64,000 nucleotides of DNA from an uncultured Bacillota bacterium (lineage in GTDB: Bacteria > Bacillota_I > Bacilli_A > RFN20 > CAG-288), in assembly GCA_949282275.1 (NCBI GenBank), contig CASDOO010000020.1, positions 1 through 64,000 of the forward strand. The letters run 5' to 3'. Positions 8,370 through 17,392 of this stretch are shown here, piece after piece. Numbering within the stretch: the first letter of the stretch is position 1; each line of letters begins with the position of its first letter. Position numbers and translations under genes: made by a program. The notes beneath the pieces are model-generated. The model saw only the letters and a program-made list of their open reading frames with translations. It was not told the origin of the DNA and did no database searches.

Positions 8370-9623
8370 CTACGATTCCGCACTTTCTTCTATCAAGGCA
8401 GTTTCTTTTTTGTCCCTTGCATAGGAAGCAATATAGCATGGTATGGATAGGGCCTGTGCCGTCACCGACACGATGACCATGGCAAGAGGCGAGAAATCAT
8501 AGAGGACGCCCAAGAGCCAGCTTCCGAGGAACCAGAATATGCCAAATGAGAATTCGAATATGCCGTATCCCGTCGCTCGGCTGTTCTTCGGGACCATCTT
8601 GGTGACAGCCGCCTTGAGTATCGATTCCTGCGCTCCCATTCCGATTCCCCACATGACAATTCCGACGAAGAGCATGGGAAGGGAATCGAATTCAAAGATG
8701 AACACCGAGAAAAGGCAAGAGCAGAGAGTGGCAAGGACCAAGGAAAACATTCCGAAGCGATCGTAAAGCTTTCCGAAGACGATGGCTGCCATGGCATCGA
8801 CTATCATCGCCCCGGAATAGACAAGGGGCAGGGTTTCTGCCGTGATGATGCTGTTTCCGCCATCGACGAACGTCTTTCCGATGTGCATGCCGACCAAGGA
8901 ATAATCGACGAAGCCGAAGGCAAAGGCACTGATGCCGATGATGTAGAGGATGAAGCTGGGTTTCATTCGGAACTTCTCTGCTTTCTTGGGCTCTGGTTCG
9001 AATTTGTCCGGATTGGGAAACTTGTGTTTCGTGAGGAAAAGCATCGCTATTGTCGCCACGGCGGGGATGAGAAGGAAAAGAAAGCAGATCGAATAGTTCC
9101 TGAAAGTATCTCCATCCGTTTGGAAAAGCATGACGAGATAAAGAAACAGCGGACCGAGGAATGCACCGATTTGGTCGAGCATCTCCTGGATACCGAAGCT
9201 TCGTCCGACTTTCCACTGACTTGCCGCAAAGGACATGATGGTATCCTTCGCCGGCTTCTTTATGGCCTTGCCGATGCGCTGGATTGCCAAAAGAACGCAA
9301 GCCCAAATCCAGCCATCGGGACCGACGAAGGCAAGCAAGGGAATCGCCAGGGTATCGATAAGATAGCCGGCGATTACCATAGGCCAGTATTTCTTTGTTT
9401 TGTCTGTTATTCTTCCGAAGAGATAGCGAAGGCTATATCCCAGGAGTTCCGCGAAACCCGAGATAAAGCCGATGGTTCCCGCGGAGGCTCCAATCAGGGA
9501 TAGGTAGGCTCCTTGGATACTGGCTGCTCCTTCGTGCGTCATGTCGGAAAGGAGACTCACGACGCCGAAAAGCAGAAGGAAGACCATCGCTTGCGATAAA
9601 CCACGCCTTGCTTTGTTCTTCAC
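8370..9623 (-). CDS. Major facilitator superfamily transporter
   Basis: 417 residues with about twelve membrane helices in two halves. After helix 2 it has the conserved loop GYSLRYLFGRITDKTKKY, equivalent to the MFS motif A. A second copy lies in the C-terminal half (IVFGKLYDRFG). The start is GTG at 9623, four bases after the stop of the MarR gene, so it is the third gene of the PAP2-MarR-MFS operon. Linkage to a MarR regulator suggests export of a toxic small molecule, but the substrate cannot be predicted. Confidence 0.8.
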   Translation of the reverse strand: MKNKARRGLSQAMVFLLLFGVVSLLSDMTHEGAASIQGAYLSLIGASAGTIGFISGFAELLGYSLRYLFGRITDKTKKYWPMVIAGYLIDTLAIPLLAFVGPDGWIWACVLLAIQRIGKAIKKPAKDTIMSFAASQWKVGRSFGIQEMLDQIGAFLGPLFLYLVMLFQTDGDTFRNYSICFLFLLIPAVATIAMLFLTKHKFPNPDKFEPEPKKAEKFRMKPSFILYIIGISAFAFGFVDYSLVGMHIGKTFVDGGNSIITAETLPLVYSGAMIVDAMAAIVFGKLYDRFGMFSLVLATLCSCLFSVFIFEFDSLPMLFVGIVMWGIGMGAQESILKAAVTKMVPKNSRATGYGIFEFSFGIFWFLGSWLLGVLYDFSPLAMVIVSVTAQALSIPCYIASYARDKKETALIEESAES

Positions 9624-9627
9624 GCGT

Positions 9628-10092
9628 TCATGCCTCTTCTTTCATTTGCTGTATCACATTGATGAATCCGCCCTTGCTTTCTTCCTTCGAACGTCGATAT
9701 ACCTTTTCGAGCAAGGCGCAGAAAACCTTTTTTTCTTCATCGGGCAAAGCCTCGAGGATATAGGAGTAGAAGGCCGTTTCGACATATCTTTTGGAAACCT
9801 TGAGTTCTTCTGCCTTCTCGGTCGGATAAATCAAGGAAGCCCTCTTGTCGGTCGGATTGCTTGTTTTCTTGAGATAGCCTTTTTTCACGAGGCTGGCGAC
9901 CTGTCTTGCGACGGCGGCCTTGTCCGTTCCGAGAATTCGGCATATTTCCGCCTGGCTGATGCCATCATGCTTTCTTACGACGTGGATAAGGTCGAATTCC
10001 GAAGTCCCTATTCCATCTCTCCGAAGTGTCCTTACGGCAAGCTTGCTTGCCTCCCGTGCAATCTTCGTAATTTGGGCGTGCGTCAAATCCAT
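9628..10092 (-). CDS. MarR family transcriptional regulator
   Basis: 154 residues with the MarR winged-helix core: EFDLIHVVRKHDGISQAEICRILGTDKAAVARQVASLVKKGYL, then the wing PTDKRASLIYPTEKAEEL. AGGAGG precedes the ATG by eight bases. It is the middle gene of an operon and probably represses it through the palindrome at 10703-10716, releasing when a ligand binds. The dimerisation helices at both ends are complete. Confidence 0.9.
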   Translation of the reverse strand: MDLTHAQITKIAREASKLAVRTLRRDGIGTSEFDLIHVVRKHDGISQAEICRILGTDKAAVARQVASLVKKGYLKKTSNPTDKRASLIYPTEKAEELKVSKRYVETAFYSYILEALPDEEKKVFCALLEKVYRRSKEESKGGFINVIQQMKEEA

Positions 10093-10104
10093 CTTGTTTT
10101 CCTC

Positions 10105-10689
10105 CTATTTTCTAAACCCAAGCATCATCTTTTCAAAGTTTTTCTTCCTGGAAAGGAAGTGGACGAGAAAGAAACTGGCCAACCCGCTGCATAGACCGAC
10201 CAAAAGACCGCCAAGGACATCGCTAAAATAATGAACACTGAAATAAATCCTGGAAAGACACACGAGAAATGGGAAGAAGAGAATGGGCCAAATATTCTTT
10301 TTGTTTTTGGATGAAATAAATATGGTAATGGAAAAACAGGTTGCCGAAGTTGTATGCCCGCTTGGGAAGGAATACTCAGTTGTCATGAGACTTCCGGTTT
10401 CCAGCCAGTATTGATAATAGATGCTTTCTTCGTCAAGAAATGGACGATCGACTGCGAGTATGTTCTTGAGTAGAAGATTTGTGATGACGAAGCCAAAGAT
10501 GGTCGCCATCAATGCGCAAGCTCCAATGGGACGCGATCTATTAAAACAGATCAGGACAATGGCAGAAAGGACGATAGGAAAACCATAGTCGCCAAGCATG
10601 GTAATTCCGCCAAGAAAGGGTGTAAAAAAGCCTTCGCTTTGGAATAGCCAGTGAACGGCCGTAGCAATTGCCAAATTTATGAACGCCAT
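10105..10689 (-). CDS. PAP2 superfamily membrane phosphatase
   Basis: 194 residues, five or six membrane helices. All three active-site motifs of the phosphatidic acid phosphatase 2 family are present: KNILAVDRP, SFPSGHTT and SRIYFSVHYFSDV. Such enzymes dephosphorylate lipid phosphates, including undecaprenyl pyrophosphate or phosphatidylglycerol phosphate. AGGAGGC precedes the ATG, and the gene is first in the operon with a MarR regulator and an MFS transporter. A cell-envelope stress or drug-resistance role is possible but inferred from context only. Confidence 0.85.
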   Translation of the reverse strand: MAFINLAIATAVHWLFQSEGFFTPFLGGITMLGDYGFPIVLSAIVLICFNRSRPIGACALMATIFGFVITNLLLKNILAVDRPFLDEESIYYQYWLETGSLMTTEYSFPSGHTTSATCFSITIFISSKNKKNIWPILFFPFLVCLSRIYFSVHYFSDVLGGLLVGLCSGLASFFLVHFLSRKKNFEKMMLGFRK

Positions 10690-10702
10690 ATCGCCTCCTA
10701 TA

Positions 10703-10739
10703 GTTGATATATCAACAATACGATAGATGATATAGCAAC
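10703..10739 (-). promoter_or_regulatory. Promoter with two MarR-type operator palindromes
   Basis: GTTGATATATCAAC (10703-10716) is a perfect 14-base palindrome 14 bases upstream of the PAP2 start codon. A second, imperfect copy (GATGATATAGCAAC, 10726-10739) lies 23 bases further upstream. On the minus strand the distal copy contains a TTGCTA -35 and the proximal one covers the -10 region, so binding would block polymerase. TTGATATATCAA-like sites are typical for MarR regulators. The adjacent marR gene is the obvious source of the ligand-responsive repressor. Confidence 0.75.
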
Positions 10740-10997
10740 TAATTTTTCAATTCAATCCTTCCTTTGTTTTTGGTCGTGTTCTGGAAAGAGGAAACGAGAC
10801 TCAAATAGGTTTCATCCAATAAGGATCTTGAACATTATGCCTTGGCCTTGTCGGACATTGGCTCGCAACCAGGCTAAATCGGTAGTCGTTCGGGCTGTTC
10901 GAGATATTCCAAAAGTCAGGGAAAGCAGGGTCTACATGACATTGGGTAGTGGATTCTGCAAATTTCAAGCGTTTGCTGTATTGTCGATTTTTCTCCG

Positions 10998-11125
10998 CCC
11001 TCCAGTAAATGATGGTAGAAAAGATTATTATGTGGAGTAGATTTGTCACATCTGCGAATGCCGGTAATTACCTTGATGATGCCATTGTTCTTTCTGTTTT
11101 TCTCAGTTTGTTCAATAGAAATTTT
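10998..11125 (-). pseudogene. Remnant of a DUF4143-type AAA ATPase gene (Walker A region only)
   Basis: Minus-strand translation gives NNGIIKVITGIRRCDKS followed by NNLFYHHLLEG, clearly the N-terminal Walker A region of the family at 212-1486 (KVITGIRRCGKS). The invariant glycine before the lysine is now Asp. There is no start codon in frame (a TAG lies upstream), and recognisable homology ends after about 40 codons; a stop follows at 10916. The remainder of the gene is gone. The surrounding bases 10740-10997 hold nothing else I can identify. Confidence 0.75.
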
Positions 11126-11194
11126 AGTGAATCCCTATTGGAAACCTCCCGGAAAGGATTTTTGCAACCTAGCACACTTTTCTGTTCTAATAGA

Positions 11195-11220
11195 AACTTG
11201 CTCAATATTTAGAGCAAGTT
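11195..11220. repeat. Nine-base-pair inverted repeat
   Basis: AACTTGCTC (11195-11203) and GAGCAAGTT (11212-11220) flank an eight-base AT loop. There is no T run on either side, so it is not a standard terminator. It lies between two decayed ATPase genes, in the otherwise empty stretch 11126-11367. Confidence 0.5.
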
Positions 11221-11367
11221 GCCTAAAAGGATGTTTATGATTGGAAATTCGTGTTTTTTGAAATGAGTATGCGAACGATGAGAAGAAGTTTAAGGTGCCT
11301 TGCGAATCTGCGTTAGCAATCATAGATAACTAATATGAAAAAGATTATTTATTCCAAACTTGTTAGG

Positions 11368-12714
11368 TTATTCACTTAGCAAAAAAGCCAAATAATACGG
11401 AATAGCTAACTTTCCGGTACTTTCTCCAATATTATATTCTCCTAATTTAATACAATTTTTAACTTTGTATAATTTATAGTTTTCTAAGATTGTGTTAGCG
11501 GATTTCGTATTTCCAGTTGTTGATTTCACTTCAACTAAAGTCACTTCGTTCTTGAAATTTGTAACAAAATCAATCTCTAAGCCAGAGTCCTTGTGAAAAT
11601 AATATAGTTTTTTCCCCATTTTGGAAAAAGAATCAGCCACTATATTTTCAAAGATTGCCCCTTTATAAATTCCTAAATCCCCACTTAAAATCGATCCAGC
11701 AGTTCCTTTGTCAAGCATTCCAATAAATAAGCCGCTATCTCGCATATAAAGTTTAAAAACATTGTCTTCTTTATTTCCTTCAAGTGGCAATTCTAAATTT
11801 GTGAGATTAAAACATTGACTCACGATTCCAGCATCGACAAGCCACTGGATTGCCTTCATGTAGTCCGAAGCTCTCTCGTTTCTTTTTATTTTTGAATATT
11901 GAAATTTCTTATTTTGTTTCGCTAACTGACTTGGTATTGAATCAAAAACTTCTTCAATTCTTGCAAGCAAAGTCTTATCGATTTCCTCATTTTCGTTCGA
12001 ATCTAAATGCTTGCCAAAATCATCCTTATATTCTTCCAGAATATCTCTTTGTTCTTGATAAACTTGGTTCATATCTCCAGTAGCAAGAAATGTATTAACC
12101 GCTTCTGGTAGACCACCTACACAAATATATTCTTTAAAATATCTTAACATTGATTCGTGTATTGCCCTTGAAATAGATTGCTTATGTATGAAACACTCTT
12201 TAAGATAATCTATGATTTGATAAGATATACCTTTTGCCCATAAAAATTCTTCAAAATCCAAAGGATACATATAAACGATTCTTTCAGAACCAGTAGGAAC
12301 GCCCTTTCCAATTTTTATATTGTACCCTCTAATTCCTAATAATGAACCGGTCGCTATAATATCAAATCTTCCGTCCTCAACAAAAGTCTTGATAGAAGCC
12401 CTTGCGTTAGCACATTCTTGGATTTCATCAAAAATAATAATTGTCTTGTATGGAACAATTTTTATTTTTGGCATTTTCGCAGATAGATCCATCAAAATTC
12501 TATTTACATCAAGATTATCATCAAAAGCAGATTTCACGTCATCGTTATTTTTAAAGTTTATGTAAATTATGTTTTCATAATTTTCTTCAGCAAATTTTTT
12601 AACAATATAAGTTTTGCCAATTTGTCATGGACCCTTAATTACCAAAGCTTTCTTTTTTGTCAAAGTATTATTTTTCCAAGAGATTAACGTGTCCATTATT
12701 TTCCTTTTTAGCAT
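11368..12714 (-). pseudogene. AAA ATPase (DUF4143 type) with an in-frame stop in Walker A
   Basis: The original start is the ATG at 12714, preceded by AGGAGGCC. Translation runs MLKRKIMDTLISW to KKALVIKGP and then meets TGA (12625-12627), continuing without other stops as QIGKTYIVKKF and 389 further codons. Family members read KGPRQxGKT here, so the stop has replaced the arginine, a one-base change from CGA or AGA. Downstream, IIIFDEIQECANA (Walker B), IIATGSLLG, MYPLDFEEFLWA and the C-terminal LEIDFVTNF and TLVEVKSTTG of the DUF4143 nuclease-like fold are intact. It is clearly AT-rich and a different subgroup from the copies at 0.2 and 40.4 kb. Readthrough or an assembly error are alternatives to recent loss. 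Confidence 0.8.
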
Positions 12715-13015
12715 AAGACAAGGCCTCCTATAACACTTTTTCAAGGGAGTTTCTAAATGTCTCAGATTTATTGATGATGTTACCCGCATTTTAATAAAGA
12801 CATACAAATCCGTCCCGTGTCTTCAGAACAACAGCGGCTATCCGTAATCCGTGGTTTCACTGAAGGGCAAATGGGGGCACGTCATGGACAAAAGGTTTAT
12901 GCATTTGCTTTGGGAATTGACGTCTGGTATTGGTCGACTTTCGGTTATGTAGTAAACGTATTCATAAGATACCGGAACTTAAATTCAGCAACACCTTCAA
13001 GCAACCCTGAAAATG
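12715..13015. other. Intergenic region, nothing recognised
   Basis: This holds the ribosome binding site of the broken ATPase gene. A GTG-initiated frame at 12817-13047 lacks a ribosome binding site and runs into the tRNA terminator, so I do not accept it. Confidence 0.5.
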
Positions 13016-13038
13016 AAAAAAAGCCCGTTTTCACGGGC
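13016..13038 (-). terminator. Terminator of tRNA-fMet
   Basis: On the minus strand GCCCGT / ACGGGC with a four-base loop is followed by seven Ts (13022-13016). It lies 15 bases beyond the tRNA CCA end. Confidence 0.85.
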
Positions 13039-13052
13039 GATTCTTGATACGA

Positions 13053-13127
<75 letters not shown>

Positions 13128-13153
13128 ATGTAATGCCTCGGGAAGGCTAAATA

Positions 13154-13182
13154 AGTATAGGCGTTATGCTTAGGAATTGCAA
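13154..13182 (-). promoter_or_regulatory. Promoter of tRNA-fMet
   Basis: On the minus strand TTGCAA (13182-13177), 17 bases, TATACT (13159-13154). The -10 lies 27 bases before the tRNA 5' end. Confidence 0.8.
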
Positions 13183-13244
13183 GTGCTATTTCAGTGAAGA
13201 AAAAGAAAGACAAGATTGTGGTTTCGAGAGTAGAATAGAGACCT

Positions 13245-14168
13245 ATGAAAGCACTGATTGTCATCAACGGTTATTCCGAAAACAGATCCCTCCTGAGGAA
13301 AGTCGGGAGGCTTATCGATGCCCTGGATGTCTATGCCATCGATGCCGACGTCGAAAAGGCGACCCGTTTGCTTGCCCTTTCGGAAGGCAACACTGGAAAA
13401 GTCCTTCTTGAGGGAAGGAAATACGACTTTTGCCTCTATCTAGACAAGGATGCCTACTTGGCTAAGGCTCTTTCCGAGGCGATGCCTCTTTTCAATTCCT
13501 ATCGTTCCCTCATTCTTTCCGACGACAAGATGAAGACGCTTCAGGCTCTTAAGGGGACAGGAATAAAGGCACCAAAGACCATCTCCGCTCCACTCTGCTA
13601 TGTGGAAAATCCCGATCCTAGGGAAGTCACCTTCTTTCTCCATCAGGTAGAAAACATTTTGTCTTTCCCGCTTGTCTTCAAGGCTTGCCATGGATCCCTA
13701 GGAAAACAGGTCGCCCTCATCAAGGACAGGCATGAGCTCTTTTCCTGCTATCGACAAAACAGGCATATTCCTCATCTCTATGAAGAATACCTGCCGTACC
13801 ATCCCGGGCACGATTACCGTCTCTTCGTCGTCGGTGAGAAAGTTGTCGCCGCCATGGAGCGGATCAACGAAAAGGACTTCCGTTCCAACATCGCCTTGGG
13901 CGGTAGGGGAGAGGACGTGACAAAGACGATTCCGGATGCCTATAAGGAAGTCGCCATCCGTGCTTCCAAAGAATTGGATCTTCTCTATGGCGGTATCGAC
14001 ATCGCCATCGGAAAGGATGGGGAACCGATCTTCTTGGAAGCCAACGGAAACGCCTTCTTCGATGAGATCGAGCGGGTGACGAAGGTCGATGTCGCCTCTC
14101 TTGTCGTCAACGAGGTCTTGGAAAGGCTGAAGAAGCCAAAGAAACGGACATCGAGAAAGAAGGACTGA
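13245..14168 (+). CDS. RimK-like ATP-grasp ligase
   Basis: 307 residues, the usual size of RimK-type alpha-L-amino-acid ligases, which join an acid to an amine using ATP. An N-terminal Rossmann-like part (LIVINGYSENRSLLRKVGRL, YDFCLYLDKD) precedes the ATP-grasp fold. In that fold are SDDKMKTLQALKGTGIKAPKT, PLVFKACHGSLGKQVALI (the glycine-rich loop), HDYRLFVVGEKVVAAMER, the RSNIALGG segment and the metal-binding GEPIFLEANGNAFFDEIE. The C-terminus is lysine/arginine-rich. The substrate is unknown. It probably forms an operon with the acetyltransferase 29 bases downstream. Confidence 0.8.
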   Translation: MKALIVINGYSENRSLLRKVGRLIDALDVYAIDADVEKATRLLALSEGNTGKVLLEGRKYDFCLYLDKDAYLAKALSEAMPLFNSYRSLILSDDKMKTLQALKGTGIKAPKTISAPLCYVENPDPREVTFFLHQVENILSFPLVFKACHGSLGKQVALIKDRHELFSCYRQNRHIPHLYEEYLPYHPGHDYRLFVVGEKVVAAMERINEKDFRSNIALGGRGEDVTKTIPDAYKEVAIRASKELDLLYGGIDIAIGKDGEPIFLEANGNAFFDEIERVTKVDVASLVVNEVLERLKKPKKRTSRKKD

Positions 14169-14197
14169 GATGCCAGAGACGTTTTGGGGAACTGGAA

Positions 14198-14710
14198 ATG
14201 CAGCTGAGGAAATTGAATCTTGAGGATGCCCGGAAGGAATACGCCTTCTTCCAGAACAACGAAGCGAATGACCATGGATTCTGCAACGAATACAAGAACG
14301 TTTCCTATGAGGAATTCCTTTTGCAGTCGATTCCCGAACGATTGGAGGCCGAGAAGGGGCTCCGTCTTAAGGAAGGCTATGTTCCCGATGTCTACTATTT
14401 CCTTTTCGATGACGAGGAGGAAATCGTCGGGGTCTACAAGCTGAGGCTGCAGCTGAACGATTTCCTGAGAGACGGCCCTGGCCATGTCGGTTACCTGATC
14501 GACAGGGACCATCGACAGAAAGGATACGGAAAAAAGGGGCTGGCGCTTCTAATCGACCTCATCAGGAAGGAGCATCTTGTCGAAGAGGACGAGCTTTATT
14601 TCGAGGCATACAACGACAACATTCCATCCATGAAGACGATTTTGGCCAATGGCGGCTATGTCCACCACAAGGACGGCAAATGCACCTATCTCCGGATAAG
14701 GCTTCGATAG
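14198..14710 (+). CDS. GNAT family N-acetyltransferase
   Basis: 170 residues with the GNAT core: IVGVYKLRLQLN (beta 4), GHVGYLIDRDHRQKGYGKKGLALLIDLI, where RQKGYGKKG is the acetyl-CoA pyrophosphate loop, and ELYFEAYNDNIPSMKTILANGGY (beta 5 to alpha 4). It probably acetylates a small molecule or protein amine; the substrate is unknown. It lies in the same direction as the ATP-grasp gene and converges with potD. No plus-strand terminator is evident. Confidence 0.85.
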   Translation: MQLRKLNLEDARKEYAFFQNNEANDHGFCNEYKNVSYEEFLLQSIPERLEAEKGLRLKEGYVPDVYYFLFDDEEEIVGVYKLRLQLNDFLRDGPGHVGYLIDRDHRQKGYGKKGLALLIDLIRKEHLVEEDELYFEAYNDNIPSMKTILANGGYVHHKDGKCTYLRIRLR

Positions 14711-14719
14711 CATCGATAC

Positions 14720-14750
14720 AAAAAGCCCCTCCGACGGCAATCGGAGAGGC
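14720..14750 (-). terminator. Terminator of the potABCD operon
   Basis: On the minus strand GCCTCTCCGA / TCGGAGGGGC with a six-base loop, then TTTTT (14724-14720), immediately after the potD stop. The complement has no T run, so it serves potABCD only. Confidence 0.9.
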
Positions 14751-14756
14751 AAAGGA

Positions 14757-16538
14757 TCAGAGACCCTCGACGAGGGTCTTTTTCAATGTCTTGGACCACT
14801 CGGCGCTATGGAGCCTCTGTTCCTTGCGCTGGCGACGTCTCTTCAGGACCTGTCTTCTTTCCACCTTGAGGCCAATTGCAAGGGCAACAAGGAGGACGAC
14901 CGCAAGAAGGATGACGATATAGGACCAGAGGGGGAGGGAGGTGTTCTTGACCGCTTCCCACATCATCAGGAGGGAGGCGTTCTGCTGGGCACCGAAGTCG
15001 GCCATGACGGCAAGCCGCGGAAGGACGCTGCTATCGGGGTACTGGGTGTCGAACTGCCTGTCCTTTTCCGTTGCGGGAAGGTAGAAGATGGCTTCCTTGG
15101 AGGCATCGACACCCTCGCCAAGCGTTCCCTCGAAGAAGTAGGAGATATCCTTCAGGTAGTAGCTTTCCGCCTTCTCTTCCTCGCTCAGGGCGTAGACGGC
15201 CTTGGGGTCGACCATCGTCAGGCCATCCAGGGCAGAAGGATCCAGTTCGCCCGTGTCCCAATAGCGGATGTCGTACCAAGAACGGACGAGATCAAGGATT
15301 TCCTGTCCGGCGATGACGGGCGTGTAGCCGATATAGTTCATGTTGACGGCGGCGTTGTCCGGACGGGAGAGGAAGTCGACGAACTTCGCGGCCAGCTCCG
15401 GATTCTTCGCGTTCTTCGGGATGACCCAGCCATCGAACCAGATGTTGGCCCCGGCATCGGGAAGGAGGTACTTGAGGGTCGTCGGGACGAAGCCTTCCTC
15501 ATCTTCGTGGAGGGCGTTGTTCTCGTCGGCAAGATCCATGGCGAAGGCGGCATCGCCCGACCAGGCGACATTGATGGCAAAGTACATGCCTCTGGCCATG
15601 TCCGTCTTTCCGGAATCGACCTCGAAGCCGAAGGCATTTTCCTTCAGGGCCTGGAGATCCTTCTCGACCCGGTCGAAGGTTTCCTGGTCGTGCATGTTGA
15701 AGAGCTGGGAGACCAATTCGTTGTAGGTGTCGGCATCATAGGTGCCGTTTTCGTATTTTTCCTTGAGCGTGGAGAAGCCCTCGTATTGCTTTCCGTCCAA
15801 CTCAAAGTCTTGGTCGTAGGTCTTCATGATGCCCACGGCATAGGTGTCGCGCATCGAATCCTTGATGGCGAGGAGGTTCCTGTAGTCCTCGCTCCAGAGG
15901 CTCGTCCAGTCGGAGAGGTCCTCGCGCATCTTGTTCTCGTCGATTCCCCGTTCCACGATCCCGGAGAAGCCGGGGTTGTAGAGAAGGCCGAGCGTTCCCC
16001 ACATGTATCCCCTGGCATAGTCGTTGACGTTGACGATGTTCCCGTCCTCGTCCTCGACCTCAATCGATTCGATCTTGGAACGGACGAAGGGAGAGACGTA
16101 CTTGTCGTAGTTGGGGGTCGAGTCCTCCGGGAAGGGCTGGACGAGATCGTCGGCGATCATCTTCTGGATGACGTAGTCGGAAGGACAGATGATGTCGTAC
16201 TCCGCCTTTCCCGTCTTCAGTTCGGCCAGCATCGTCTCGTTGGTGTCGAAGGCGGAATAGTTGACATGGACGTTGATGCCTTCTTCCAGCATCGCCTGCT
16301 CGAACAAAGTGATCAGGCCCTGCTCGCCTTCGTCGTTGGTATCGTTGTCGCCATTGAGGTCCTCGTCGTCCTGGATGTAGTCTTCCCAGTTGTAGACGTT
16401 GAGGACGACAGGCTCGCTGCTTCTTGCCCGAAGGAGCGTGGCATGGCTGTTTGCCGCCTCCTCAAGGGGAAGGGCATTTGCTCCAAGAAGGAGAAGGGCC
16501 AGAGCCATTGGCACGTACTTGGCTTTTCTGCGGTTCAT
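14757..16538 (-). CDS. potD: Spermidine/putrescine ABC importer, membrane-anchored binding protein
   Basis: 593 residues, far longer than the usual PotD (about 350). A signal segment (about 8-22) lacks a lipobox cysteine. The binding domain starts at VVLNVYNWEDYI and contains FDTNETMLAELKTGKAEYDIICPSD in the typical PotD order; an acidic insertion (DDEDLNGDNDTNDEGEQG) sits near the N-terminus. A transmembrane helix (about 545-567, YIVILLAVVLLVALAIGL) and a basic tail of about 30 residues end the protein, so it seems anchored by its C-terminus instead of by lipid. It overlaps potC by four bases (ATGA). It delivers polyamines to PotB/PotC. Confidence 0.9.
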   Translation of the reverse strand: MNRRKAKYVPMALALLLLGANALPLEEAANSHATLLRARSSEPVVLNVYNWEDYIQDDEDLNGDNDTNDEGEQGLITLFEQAMLEEGINVHVNYSAFDTNETMLAELKTGKAEYDIICPSDYVIQKMIADDLVQPFPEDSTPNYDKYVSPFVRSKIESIEVEDEDGNIVNVNDYARGYMWGTLGLLYNPGFSGIVERGIDENKMREDLSDWTSLWSEDYRNLLAIKDSMRDTYAVGIMKTYDQDFELDGKQYEGFSTLKEKYENGTYDADTYNELVSQLFNMHDQETFDRVEKDLQALKENAFGFEVDSGKTDMARGMYFAINVAWSGDAAFAMDLADENNALHEDEEGFVPTTLKYLLPDAGANIWFDGWVIPKNAKNPELAAKFVDFLSRPDNAAVNMNYIGYTPVIAGQEILDLVRSWYDIRYWDTGELDPSALDGLTMVDPKAVYALSEEEKAESYYLKDISYFFEGTLGEGVDASKEAIFYLPATEKDRQFDTQYPDSSVLPRLAVMADFGAQQNASLLMMWEAVKNTSLPLWSYIVILLAVVLLVALAIGLKVERRQVLKRRRQRKEQRLHSAEWSKTLKKTLVEGL

Positions 16539-17392
16539 TTCGTTGCCCTCCTCTTTGCGTGCTTTCCGAGCGTGTCCCTGTTCTTGGCATTGACCTTGAT
16601 GGAATAGACGATGACGATGACAAGGACGATGAGGAAGATGAGTGTCGTCAGGGCGCGCATCTCGGGCGGAACGGCGCCTTTCTTGATCTTCGCCTGGACA
16701 AGGGTCGACAGCGTCTCGATCTGTGCCTGTCCGCTAAGAAGGCCAGGACCCCTGGTGAAGGCAGTGACGATGAAGTCGTCCAGGGAAAGTGTGAAGGAGA
16801 GAAGGAGGCCGGAGAGGATTCCGGGGACGATCTGGGGAACGACGACCTTGTGGATGGCCTTTGTCGGGGAGCATCCCAGATCCATCGCTGCCTCGAAGAG
16901 AGCAGGATCCATCTGCTGGAGCTTGGGCTTGACGTTGAGATAGACAAAGGGGATGGCAAGGACGCAGTGTCCGGCAAGGAGCGTCCAGAAGGAGAAGAGG
17001 GATTCGCCCCCGAAGAAGTTCTGCCCGAGGAAGACGAACATGACCGTCAGGGACATGGCAAGGACGATCTCGGCATTGACGACGGGTATCTGATTGATGT
17101 TCTCGACAAGGGAACGGAAGCCTTTCCTGCAATAGTAGACGCCGATGGCGCCGAGGGTCCCGATGACGGTCGAGACAAGGGCGGAAATGGCGGCAAGGAT
17201 GAGGGTATTGCCAAGGGCGGTCATGATCTCGGCATCCCGGAAGAGGTCGGCATAGAGCTGGAGGGAGAAGCCTTGCCACTGGCCGGCAAGCTCGGCCGCG
17301 GTGAAGGAATAGACAATCAGGTAGAGGACGGGAAGATAAAGGAGAAGGAGGATAACGTAGATATAGCAATAGGACAGGATTTTCCTTACCAT
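16535..17392 (-). CDS. potC: Spermidine/putrescine ABC importer permease PotC
   Basis: 285 residues with six membrane helices and the ATPase-coupling motif EAAMDLGCSPTKAIHKVVVPQI, normal for PotC. It overlaps potB by seven bases and potD by four, showing translational coupling. With PotB it forms the polyamine channel driven by PotA. Confidence 0.95.
   Translation of the reverse strand: MVRKILSYCYIYVILLLLYLPVLYLIVYSFTAAELAGQWQGFSLQLYADLFRDAEIMTALGNTLILAAISALVSTVIGTLGAIGVYYCRKGFRSLVENINQIPVVNAEIVLAMSLTVMFVFLGQNFFGGESLFSFWTLLAGHCVLAIPFVYLNVKPKLQQMDPALFEAAMDLGCSPTKAIHKVVVPQIVPGILSGLLLSFTLSLDDFIVTAFTRGPGLLSGQAQIETLSTLVQAKIKKGAVPPEMRALTTLIFLIVLVIVIVYSIKVNAKNRDTLGKHAKRRATK

Noticed and set aside
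11195-11220. Terminator at the nine-base-pair inverted repeat
   Set aside because: No T run follows on either strand.
12625-12627. TGA as tryptophan (mycoplasma code)
   Set aside because: The family has arginine at this place, and many genes here end at TGA in tight operon overlaps (for example at 6194-6196 and 47394-47396).
12817-13047. GTG-initiated 76-codon frame
   Set aside because: No ribosome binding site, no family resemblance, and it runs through the tRNA terminator.
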